NCBI GenBank assembly: GCA_950295325.1
Contig: OX485806.1
Span: forward strand, 12,896,001-12,960,000
DNA from: Polytrichum commune
Taxonomy: Eukaryota; Streptophyta; Polytrichopsida; Polytrichales; Polytrichaceae
Length of the DNA stretch: 64,000 bases
Direction of reading: 5' to 3'
In this document: positions 11,901 through 21,800 of the stretch, piece by piece
How positions within the stretch are numbered: position 1 is the first letter of the stretch
How the letters are laid out: every line of letters begins with the position of its first letter
The notes under the pieces: model-generated
What the model was told of the DNA's origin: nothing
What the model saw: the letters and a program-made list of their open reading frames with translations, nothing else
Databases searched by the model: none
Program-made: the position numbers and the translations under genes

Positions 11901-12876
11901 ATTGTGGGATCAATTCATCCTCCCTTCTCCATAGCCTTTCGTGATCTTTATCCAAGTTTTCAATATCTCTAGCCGCACGCTTGGCATCCGCCAAGGTCAA
12001 GGGATTCCTTTCTAGAACACCCCTAATAGTTCCGGACTTAAAAAACCCTTGAATGAAAAATTGCTTTAGCGTGTCGTCGTTGAGCATGGTACCCACAAAT
12101 CTAGTGCACACTAAATCAAACCTCCTAATGTAAGCCGAAATTTCTTCCTCCCTTCCTTGCTTCAATGACGACAATGCCCTTAATGCGGTACTTTGACCCA
12201 CTTCCGGCCTAAATTCGTTAAGAAACTCCCTTTGTAATTGTTCCCATCCCCTAAAATGTCCCTCGGCATGATCCCGATACCATTCATAGGCTTCCCCCTC
12301 TAGAGTGGTAGGAAACCACACTAACCAATAACCCGGGTCGGTTATGAGGAAGCTAGCCAACCGTTCGATATACCGTTCCATGTGCCGAGAGGGGTCCTCA
12401 TCCTTGGTCCCATAAAATTTAGGGAGATGAGATGGCATATCCATCGCCGCTAAATTTTGTGGAACCACAATTGGTAGGCCTCTTGGCCTAACCAATGGGT
12501 CTATTGGAGGTATAGGAGGTATGGGCGGAATTGGGGGTATGGGTGGTGGATCCATCCCCCGTTCCTCGGCCATGGTGACCGGTGAACTATTCAACAATCC
12601 CCTATCAACTTCTACCGGGAATTCTTCTCTAAGTGTGTAATTTTCCGAAGAAGTTTCACCACTCAATTTGGAGGGAGTGATCTCCTCTTCAAGTTGAGCT
12701 CCAAGTTCTAAGGTGTCTAGAATTGATCTAGTCCTAGGTTCGACGTTGAAACAACTCTCTATTCTAACATTATCTTGTTCTAATCTATCACTGATTTTAG
12801 AGGACCGCCTCTTTCGAGTAGATTTCTCTAGTCCTACTATCAAACTTGGTTTTTGTGAGCGAGTCCTACCTTGCAT
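8956..12876 (-). pseudogene. Ty3/gypsy gag-protease-RT polyprotein, truncated in RT
   Basis: One 1306-codon frame of a family A retroelement. In order: acidic/basic N-terminus; a PPIPPIPP run (residues 110-125); the gag capsid domain (about 145-330; FYGTKDEDPSRHMERYIERL, EAYEWYRDH, EFRPEVGQ); CCHC knuckle CVQCGQPGHTRQFC at 432-445; a second Cys/His cluster, CSNCGGSHPSDTC, at 517-529; aspartic protease with VDGGSSLNILP near 851-861 and ILLGRPWL near 925; then the RT N-terminus with AGFIKPVEITDWVSPMVLVK and LRVCVDYRKLN near 1272. The frame stops right after LLLEEVGGHS, before the YxDD active site, at a junction near 8965 with unrelated DNA. RNase H and integrase are absent here. The element is broken by truncation, not by stops: gag to early RT is open. 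Protease shows DGG in place of the usual D-T/S-G. Confidence 0.9.
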
Positions 12877-13749
12877 TCCATAAGAATCGATCGACCCTCA
12901 CTTGACCACACATAATCCTAGCAATTCCCCTCTTAATATTTTCACTTGTCTTGGTGTGGTTATAATTTTTTTAGGAGGTGAGGAAAAGAACCTGCAAGCC
13001 CAATCCCAATAGGGGATAGGCATGTTCATGTTAATTTTTTGGTTAAGTCGGAGCATCACCTCGGCACCTTCCCGCAAATTAACACTCACCACAATACCGA
13101 TTGTGAGGGGGTGACCTTCCGAGTAGATTATGTTAAAAGTCGAGGCTTCACCCTTCAACTTCTCACACCATCCACAATTCGGGAATTACCCTCTACAACG
13201 GATAACAACAATCACGAGTACAAAAGGCATTCCTTAATTAGTTAATGAGTTCACTTTAAAGAAATAAACATACCTTGAGCAATCGCATCCCCCTGTGAGT
13301 TAGCACTCCCCTCAATCGTGACTCAATGTAACAACACCATAAACTTTGTGAAATATTAATTTAATCTAGAGCATGAAATGACAACTCCCAAAACTTTGAG
13401 ACTCACCCCGAGATGAGTGTCAAAGTTCAATGTCCTAAGGTGAATTTACCCTCTAATGTTTTAATGAGCTACTCGGTTATAGGTTCCTTTTAAGTTCTTA
13501 GCAAATCCCCAAAAAGGTTGAGGACGTACCTTCGCCGCGCTCCTTCCTCAAAAATGAATTTGCGTAATTGACAATGCAATTCATTCCAAGGAATAGTTGA
13601 AATACAATGAATTCAAATGTAACCCAAAGATAGAATACTTACCGAGTTTCGGGTGCTCCTTCCCTTCTCTCAAGTTTGTGTCTTCAATTTTTCCTAGTTG
13701 CCTCCAAGTCTCCTAGTCGCCTCCAAGTCTTGTAACTACCTTCCGCTTC
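12877..13749 (-). other. Untranslated leader between primer site and gag
   Basis: About 870 bp between the primer-site-like block and the gag start codon, matching the long leader of Ty3-type plant elements. Short ORFs here (for example 12898-13158 on -) have no recognisable motif. Confidence 0.5.
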
Positions 13750-13772
13750 GCTCCCGGCGGACGCACCAATTA
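13750..13772 (-). promoter_or_regulatory. Primer-binding-site-like block next to LTR1
   Basis: Directly downstream of the sense end of LTR1 (CCTCACA) the - strand reads TAATTGGTGCGTCCGCCGGG. It starts with TGG, as a site complementary to a tRNA 3' end must, 4 bp from the LTR, and leads into the gag leader. It resembles the Asp-type sites of Athila/Tat elements only loosely; the tRNA is not assigned. Confidence 0.5.
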
Positions 13773-15491
13773 TGTGAGGCCAAACCCCCCACCCTTAAGC
13801 GTCCGTAGTCCGAGTAGTGGGTTTGGGCTCACATTCCTCCGCGGTATTGGATTTGGACTTGGATGAGTCCATAGTGCAAGGTTCACCCTTCAAGTGGTCT
13901 TGGATTTAACTGGAATTTCACTTTTAACAACTCAATGTACGATTTCAATACGTATGTGGAGAATGCACAAGTTAACGTAACTAACTACTTGTCTATGAGC
14001 TAATTAGGTAGGCTATCTACTAAGCTCCTTCATGAACCCATCTCTTTACTTTCTAATTACATAAACCTAGCTCCTTCATAAACCCAGCTCCTTCATAAAC
14101 CCAGCTTCTTAGCTTCTAACTAAACAAACCCAGCTCCTTCATAAACCCAACTCCTTCATGAATCCAGCTTCTTAGCTTCTAACTAAACAAACCCAGGTCC
14201 TTCATAAACCCAGCTCTTTACTTTCTAACTAAACAAACCCAGCTCCTTCATAAACCCAGCTCCTTCATGAACCCACAACTTTGTAGTTGTAATCCCCAAC
14301 TACCTCACTAATTATTCAAGCCCTTAACTAATCTTCCTACCTAATTTCCCTAATTCTACTAACAACCCCTTTCTAATCACACAATTCTTCTCTAATCCTA
14401 AAATCCTAAAATCCTAGAGAGGAGAGGGGGAGAGAGAATTTCCTAACTTCACTAAGACTAACTAATCCACACAAGTATATTTTTGCACTCATCACAACAT
14501 CAAGTGCTCAACTCTTAAACATGGAACTTGCAACCACGTGTGTTCAAAACATGAACTTTAAGTACCACAAATTGGAATCATGAATTAAACTTAAAATCCT
14601 TCACGTCAACACTAATTCTACCAAGAGGTCAAGCCCTCTTCAAGGCTAACAAGCCTTGGCTCTCAAACTAAAAACTAAGCACACGCATGTGCTCCAATAT
14701 GGCTTCCCACACCCACACTTATAACTCGTGGGGTGCCTTGGAGCACAAAGGAAAGAGAGGATGAGTGAGGGAAGAATGAGGGATTATATAGTAAGCTTGA
14801 GGGGGTGAGCACCCTCAAGGCTCACGATAAGCCCTTGAGATTTCCTCCTACTTAGTAGGCGCCAATCCTATCTTCTAAGCCTTCATCCCTCAAATGATCA
14901 ACAAGGATCATAATTCGAACATTTAACTAGCCTTGGCTTTCTACCTACCACACTTTACCAAACTTGGGATGCTTCAACCCAAACTTAGCCTCCTTCGCTT
15001 TCCGCCGCCATAACTTTCTCCCCTTACTTTTCCAAATCGTCGCTCACCACTTAATTCAAACCACGATGCTTAACTCGTGATTTGATTGGTGCTTTGAGAA
15101 TTTGCTTATCCTCCACCTTGCATTCTTCCTTGGGCCTTCCCCATTAAGTGGCCATGATGAGGTGGTCCACTTGTGCGCTCCATGTGATCCTCCATTCATC
15201 CCAATTCGAATGCACTTGCCTCTTGAGTCACTTTGGTTGTCTCCATCCATTTGTACTAGCCTACTCACTAACTACTCAATCCAAGTTCTCCTTACCTATC
15301 CTCATTCACTCAAATCCTTCCGAAGGTAAAAACACAATAACAACTCACATCCTAGCCTCTTACAACATGGTACTTCTAAGACTAACATTTCACTCTTTTT
15401 ATATTTTTGTGAAGTAACATGCTACTTCAAAGTGCATCAACTAACGTTTCAAGGGTCTAAGACTAAATGTGGGCACCCTTTTGGGCTCACA
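13773..15491 (-). mobile_element. Family A LTR1, 5' LTR of the truncated gag-pol element
   Basis: A 1719-bp LTR whose sense strand is -: TGTGAGCCCAAAAGGGTGCC at 15491 to GGTTTGGCCTCACA at 13773. The TATA-like TATATAAT (14783-14790, - strand) sets the orientation. Downstream lie a primer-site-like block and gag. Upstream it is joined to the 3' end of an integrase gene (15492-16218), so the same LTR also serves as a 3' LTR: a tandem arrangement (integrase-LTR-gag) expected from unequal recombination between two copies. A near-identical LTR lies inverted at 16219-18002. The final 61 bp (13773-13833) form an imperfect hairpin with 15-bp arms. Confidence 0.8.
14035..14275 (-). repeat. Tandem repeat inside LTR1 (about 18 bp)
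   Basis: Direct repeats of cagctccttcataaaccc, some spaced by cttctaactaaacaaac, about 10 units. The inverted LTR2 carries the same array at 17440-17640 with a different unit arrangement, consistent with slippage or unequal exchange after the two copies separated. Confidence 0.7.
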
Positions 15492-16218
15492 TAATTGGCG
15501 ACCATCGGGGGATGAATCCAAATATCTCTTGCTCCAAGGGTAAGTTGCCTAGTCAAGCTCGGTACTCCTTACATCTACTTCCCGATGTACGGGTAGGAAA
15601 GAGCTCACCATTCAACGTTTCCAATTGAATTGAATTATTAGGAAAGACCTCATAGACAAGGTAAGGTCCTAACCATACCGCATTGAATTTCGCCGGAAAT
15701 TCAAGCTTTCGTGCGTCTTGAATCATGACCATCATTCCCGGTGTTAGGGCCCTTCTCTTATGTCGTTTGTCAAAAGTAATCTTTCTCCTTCTTTGGGTTG
15801 CCTCAATATGTTGAGCCGCCATTCTCCTCCCTTCGTCAAGTGCTTCCAAATCGGTTAGTCGATTTCGTAAGGATTAACTTTCGGTAAGTCTCGTACTCAC
15901 GGCCACCCTAAGTGACTCGACTTCATATTCGATTGGTAGTGTCGCTTCAAGACCATAGACTAAGGAAAATGGTGTAGCACGCGTAGTTACCTTATAGGTT
16001 GTACGGTATGCCCAAAGTGCCGCCGTTAGTTTCGTATCCCAATCCCGCTTCGAGTCTATAACCGTCTTGCGTAGTATACTCACCAAAATTCCGTTAACCC
16101 TTTCCGTTTGTCCATTGGTTTGTGGGTGGTAGGGAGTAGTCTTCCGGTGATCAATTTTAAATTTCTCTGTCATCTCTCGAATCAAGTCATTCAAAAAATG
16201 AGTACCCCTATCGCTTAC
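15492..16218 (-). pseudogene. Ty3/gypsy integrase, C-terminal half, fragment
   Basis: The integrase core from the second catalytic Asp onward: LTVSDRGTHFLNDLI, then TPYHPQTNGQTERVNGIL with the catalytic Glu in TERVN, then LWAYRTTYKVTTRATPFSLV and YGLEATLPIE, then the C-terminal module (KITFDKRHKRRALTPGMMV, FPAKFNAVWLGPYLVYEV). One in-frame TAA (between TES and SLRN, near 15871) interrupts it. The first catalytic Asp and the N-terminal zinc domain are missing because an oppositely oriented LTR starts at 16219. The frame ends 61 bp before LTR1, as expected for the 3' end of pol. It is probably the same family as 8956-12876, but the two parts do not overlap, so this is inferred. Confidence 0.85.
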
Positions 16219-18002
16219 TGTGAGCCCAAAAGGGTGCCCACATTTAGTCTTAGACCCTTGAAACGTTAGTTGATGCACTTTGAAGTAGCATGTTACTTCA
16301 CAAAAATATAAAAAGAGTGAAATGTTAGTCTTAGAAGTACCATGTTGTAAGAGGCTAGGATGTGAGTTGTTATTGTGTTTTTACCTTCGGAAGGATTTGA
16401 GTGAATGAGGATAGGTAAGGAGAACTTGGATTGAGTAGTTAGTGAGTAGGCTAGTACAAATGGATGGAGACAACCAAAGTGACTCAAGAGGCAAGTGCAT
16501 TCGAATTGGGATGAATGGAGGATCACATGGAGCGCACAAGTGGACCACCTCATCATGGCCACTTAATGGGGAAGGCCCAAGGAAGAATGCAAGGTAGAGG
16601 ATAAGCAAATTCTCAAAGCACCAATCAAATCACGAGTTAAGCATCGTGGTTTGAATTAAGTGGTGAGCGACGATTTGGAAAAGTAAGGGGAGAAAGTTAT
16701 GGCGGCGGAAAGCGAAGGAGGCTAAGTTTGGGTTGAAGCATCCCAAGTTTGGTAAAGTGTGGTAGGTAGAAAGCCAAGGCTAGTTAAATGTTCGAATTAT
16801 GATCCTTGTTGATCATTTGAGGGAGGAAGGCTTAGAAGATAGGATTGGCGCCTACTAAGTAGGAGGAAATCTCAAGGGCTTATCGTGAGCCTTGAGGGTG
16901 CTCACCCCCTCAAGCTTACTATATAATCCCTCATTCTTCCCTCACTCATCCTCTCTTTCCTTTGTGCTCCAAGGCACCCCACGAGTTATAAGTGTGGGTG
17001 TGGGAAGCCATATTGGAGCACATGCGTGTGCTTAGTTTTTAGTTTGAGAGCCAAGGCTTGTTAGCCTTGAAGAGGGCTTGACCTCTTGGTAGAATTAGTG
17101 TTGACGTGAAGGATTTTAAAGTTAATTCATGATTCCAATTTGTGGTACTTAAAGTTCATGTTTTGAATACACGTGGTTGCAAGTTCCATGTTTAAGAGTT
17201 GAGCACTTGATGTTGTGATGAGTGCAAAAATATACTTGTGTGGATTAGTTAGTCTTAGTGAAGTTAGGAAATTCTCTCTCCCCCTCTCCTCTCTAGGATT
17301 TTAGGATTTTAGGATTAGAGAAGAATTGTGTGATTAGAAAGGGGTTGTTAGTAGAATTAGAGAAATTAGGTAGGAAGATTAGTTAAGGGCTTGAATAATT
17401 AGTGAGGTAGTTGGGGATTACAACTACAAAGTTGTGGGTTCATGAAGGAGCTGGGTTTATGAAGGAGCTGGGTTTGTTTAGTTAGAAAGTAAAGAGCTGG
17501 GTTTATGAAGGACCTGGGTTTGTTTAGTTAGAAGCTAAGGAGCTGGGTTCATGAAGGAGCTGGGTTCATGAAGGAGCTGGGTTTATGAAGGAGCTAGGTT
17601 TATGTAATTAGAAAGTAAAGAGATGGGTTCATGAAGGAGCTTAGTAGATAGCCCACCTAATTAGCTCATAGACAAGTAGTTAGTTACATTATGCTAGTTA
17701 GTGTTATGTGTGGCTTTCACAAGTAAATGTATTTGAGATTGACTATAGAGAATAGTGTTTTTTTTAACACTTGCATCCTCTCTTTAAAAATAAACCACGT
17801 GCACAACTTAATGGAGAATGTGGAGCACTCTCGCGATGGCAAGACAAAGGAAGCAAAGACCAAAGTTAAATCCAAGACCACTTGAAGGGTGAACATTGCA
17901 CTATGGACTCATCCAAGTCCAAATCCAATACCGCGGAGGAATGTGAGCCCAAACCCACTACTCGGACTACGGACGCTTAAGGGTGGGGGGTTTGGCCTCA
18001 CA
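16219..18002 (+). mobile_element. Family A LTR2, inverted relative to LTR1
   Basis: A 1784-bp LTR, TGTGAGCCCAAAAGGGTGCC to GGTTTGGCCTCACA, reading +. It is almost the exact reverse complement of LTR1, except for a replaced patch near 17690-17880. No TSD is visible: CTTAC on the left, GGGGG on the right. No primer site follows; a G-rich minisatellite starts at once. Its U3 end is joined precisely into the integrase gene. Together with LTR1 it forms 1.7-kb inverted arms around a 0.73-kb loop. Confidence 0.8.
16920..16927 (+). promoter_or_regulatory. LTR2 TATA-like box
   Basis: TATATAAT in the middle of LTR2, followed by a pyrimidine-rich CCCTCATTCTTCCCTCACTC stretch where transcription would start. 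The same box occurs reversed in LTR1 at 14783-14790. It fixes the sense of family A LTRs. Confidence 0.5.
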
Positions 18003-18379
18003 GGGGGGAAAAAAAAAAAAAAACTAGGGCGGATGGGGGAGCGGACGGAGGGGCGGACGGGGGGGAACGGGGGGAACGGGGCGCGGACGGGGGGGAACGG
18101 GGCGTACGGGGTTGGGAACGGGAACGGGAACGGGGTCGGGAACGGGGTCGGGAATGGGGTCCGGGAACGGGGTCGGGAACGGGGTCGGGAACGGGGGCGG
18201 ACGGGGGGGAACGGGAGCGGACGGAGGGGGGGGAAATTTTTTTTTAAAAAAATGGGGCGGACGGGGAAGGGAAAAAATATATATAAAAAAATAAAAAAAT
18301 GAGGCGGACGGGGGGGAACGGGGCATACGGGGTTGGGAACGGAGCGGACGGGGTCGGGAACAGGGGCGGACGGGCTCTA
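18003..18379 (+). repeat. G-rich minisatellite (GGCGGACGGGG / GGGAACGGGGTC units)
   Basis: Irregular tandem array of short G-rich units such as gggcggacgggg, gggaacggggtc and gggaacggggcg, broken at about 18230-18300 by an A/T stretch. It begins at the LTR2 boundary. Long ORFs on both strands here (for example GNGNGVGNGV) are products of the low-complexity sequence and not genes. Confidence 0.8.
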
Positions 18380-18524
18380 GTAAATTTTTCCCCACTTTAC
18401 CTTTACTTTGCTGACATGTCATCACACGTGGACATTATAAATCCTACGTGTCCGAATTGGGTTAATGTAATTACACAAAAAAATCGGTAAAATTCAAGTC
18501 CGTCAGGATAAAGACAGCATCCGA

Positions 18525-18593
18525 CATAATGTCGTGACGGATACGTGTCGTGACGGCACGACATTATGCCGGGATTACCCTCCGTCACGACAC
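18525..18593. repeat. Overlapping inverted repeats (alternative hairpins)
   Basis: Arm CATAATGTCGTG at 18525-18536 pairs with CACGACATTATG at 18557-18568. GTGTCGTGACGG at 18545-18556 pairs with CCGTCACGACAC at 18582-18593. The second stem's left arm lies inside the first stem's loop, so the two hairpins interlock. Confidence 0.7.
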
Positions 18594-18639
18594 AATAGAC
18601 AACCCTGCCGCTCAGTGGACGGCGTATGCATCCGGTCGG

Positions 18640-18860
18640 GATGGCTCCAGCCGAGAAGGCTTACTCTGCTCGGGAGGAATGTAGGTTGTGGGTAGGAAGG
18701 CTGGCACAGGTGCAATAGTGCAATTCCACATCCGCTCATTCTGTTTGTCTACACCTTCGATCCTCCTAGCCTCGGCTTTAGCTTCTTCCAAATCCTGAGG
18801 GTTGGAGTTAAGAATTTCTCGGATTGTACCTTGTTTGTTGAGCCCTTGTTTGCTTTAGCT
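18640..18860 (-). pseudogene. Ty3/gypsy gag fragment
   Basis: The - strand reads QGLNKQGTIREILNSNPQD and then EAKAEARRIEGVDKQNERM. It aligns by eye with the end of the capsid domain of the 8956-12876 protein (IQGFFKSGTIRGVLERNPLT, ADAKRAARDIENLDKDHERL). Only this part remains, bounded by noncoding DNA. It is diverged enough to be a different, older element. Confidence 0.7.
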
Positions 18861-21800
18861 TGCTTTTAAGCGTAGTAAATTGGGCCTGAGGGTTGTGGGT
18901 CGCAGGCGCTGACCCTTATCCCCCTAAAAGTTTGTAAAGGGGGGAGGGGGGGTTTAACATCTGTTGTGGGGGACCACAAGTGCAAAAGGTGGGCATGATG
19001 GGGAAAACTAGGGGGAATGGCGGGCATGGAGCCAAGGTGGCGACATGGCATGGGCAATAAGACAAAGTAGGATAATTCAAGTGAAAATAAAAGAAAAACC
19101 ATTTTTTTCCTTAAAATGCTTAATGGGGATAGTGATGGATAATGGGGAAGGGGGGGGGGGAGGCTTATGAGAATGGGGATGGGCATGCATGCATATGGTT
19201 GCATTGGTGTATGGGATTGGGCTAATCCAAGATATTGATTCATATGCATGGGTGCAATAAGTAGAGACGACATTGGTCCAACCTAGTAGAGGTTACAAAT
19301 AGACACAACTTTGTATTTCTTGATGAACCAGCATGGACCCCACAACCCATTACAAGACAAAAAAACTTAGTAGCATTGTGGAACCAATTTTTTTTGTTTT
19401 TTCGCAGCTAAATGGAAGAAAAGTGTAAATAGAGGTAAAACAAAACTAGTTATCTCATTTTGGTGTGTCAGGAAAGGGCCATAGTCTGGGAGATTTGAAG
19501 AAGGGTGAATTGGAAAGACTATGGTCTGATAGGGGGAGTCACAGCCCATACGGCTGGTGCCTATAAGAGGCTAGGAAGAAAAGAAAGAAAGAAGGTTGGG
19601 ATAGCCCATAGGAAGATCCATATACTTTTGAAACAAAAGTGACATATACCATTGTAAATGTGAGTGAGTGGAGAGAAATTTGATGGACTCCAGGGTGAAT
19701 TTATTGAAGGATCTTTTTCGTATTCCCAAATGTGTATGATTTTCCGTGAAGGGAATTATTAAGCAAAATCAGTTAGAGTAAGAAACCCTGTGATTGCAAT
19801 TAGATTTAAGTCTTTGTATTGTCAGTCAATGGTCTGATTGAGTAGCCCAGAATGCAAAGCATATTTAACACTTAGTTTGGAGATAACTTCTATGGCCATT
19901 ACCAAATTAGATAGGTCATTCTGGTTGGTGTGATTGTGGATTAGTAAATGATACAACCAGAAATCTCGAACCAACACCTTCTCGGATTTATTAATGATTA
20001 TGAGTATGGATGGAACATTGAGAGTAAGGTGATGAATTAATCTGAGAGAGGGAATGAGGAATTCTTCTATGTCATGAGTCTGATATAATTATAGATCTTA
20101 AGATTATTGTCGTAATCCGTGCAAGGGATTTGCAGGGATATGGCATGAAGAAACCAGAATTCCTTGAAGGATATTGAATTCTCTGTAATAATGTGAGCTC
20201 TATGATTGTTTCATAAGTGACTTCATTATGAGTCATCTGTTTTTGAGAGGGCAAGCAACGAATCATAAGATTAAATCAATTGGTACAGAGAGAGAGAGAA
20301 TTTACAGTGGATTACCAATTGTTCACCGTTGTTGCAATAATCCTTCTGAGAGCGTACTTGTAGAGTTGTTATTGATGGTCTAAGGTGAATGATTTGACCA
20401 TCTACTCGGTGTGTTAATCTATATTTTCGAAGATTGTGGAGTCTATAGTCTTTACCATAAGAGAATGCTTGTCGTCTGTTATTTTAACCTTTGGCAGGAA
20501 AAGACTCTCTTCCGTGATCCAAACCATTGACCGCAAAAGGGTGAAAGGCTGGCCAACAGTTTTAATCCATGACGTCCTAGTAGGTATTTGGGAACGCATG
20601 ACTTTTAAAGGAAATTAACTCATAAAGAATTACCACACGGACCTTCCAAGTTACACTAAAAGAGAATTAATTAAACAAGAAACTATTGACCACTCCAAAG
20701 TGCCCGTGGCTTTGGTAATGAGACGGAAATGAGTTACTCATGCAAGACGATTGTTGATGGCTATGCCTATGCTTGTGCACCGCACTTGGTCCCATTAAAA
20801 TGAACTCACTGCCAAACTATTGCCTGGGAAATTAGAGTGAGACGAGGGACTGTCACGTTTGAATGTACTGACATGGAGTGGTTTTTAGAGTTTTTATCCC
20901 TTACCCGCAAACCAATTGTCAATCATAATCCAAAGTGAAGTGATATAACCTTGAGTTTTCCCTAATAAATCTTATCTAAGACACCTAGATGCTACATGAA
21001 TCACCTTTTAAGTCTTCCCTGATTGTTTCCCTGGGTTTTGTTCGTAACCGAAAAGCTAACTACAAGCATTATCACAAAACCACCACTTGCACGTTTTTTT
21101 AAAGTGGATGACTTGTATTGAAACACATTGCATAGTAATTTGGATTTGCATGCAAAATGAGAAAAAAATGAAAAGGGATGGAATGTAATCTTAAAATGAT
21201 TAAAACTTAAAATCAATACTAAAGGCACATTTTTCAATGTCAATCTGGGGGTTCACTCTTCATTGGAACTTTGAATGTTGCGCCCTTAATTGAAGTAACC
21301 GAACACACCGCTTGTGGGAGTGGATTTTGGAGTGACTCCCAAGTCCTGCAAGACGTCAATGCAAAAACCAACCATATGGAGGAGTGGCTAAGCACATGGG
21401 CAACGCTAAGAGGTACTAAGGGGGCACACTAACCCTCATGCAAGCTAAGTGTGAAGGTTGTCCTAAAAGGAGCCTAACACTACCTCCTAGAGGCAAAAAC
21501 ACTCTTTTTATTGCACTAGAACAGAGATCGAGATGATCTTTAAGGGTTTCTCAATAGTGTAAAGAATGTCTTAAGTGGACAAAGAAAATGGCCTACAAAG
21601 CCTATAAATGTATGTCAGTGTACTTTCCCCCAAAAGTGGTTTTTGGCCTCACTTTGGGGTGGCAATCCCATTCTTTGATGGTAAGGTGGAGGCCTTGAAT
21701 GGATGACCATACGCTTATATGAGTGAGAAGAGTAATGAAGTCATGGGGTGGTATCTTGGGACTCTCCCCACTGACATGATTAGTGTGGCTAGTCCTTGTG

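Noticed and set aside
15495-15514. PBS-like TTGGCGACCATCGGGG on + directly right of LTR1
   Set aside because: LTR1 reads on the - strand (TATA box, gag and a PBS-like block on its left), so this side is the U3 edge. The match is probably chance or part of the integrase 3' region.
17889-18302. 137-aa + ORF and 133-aa - ORF in the G-rich region
   Set aside because: Low-complexity GNGNGV and PDPVPD translations of a minisatellite; no start context or domain.
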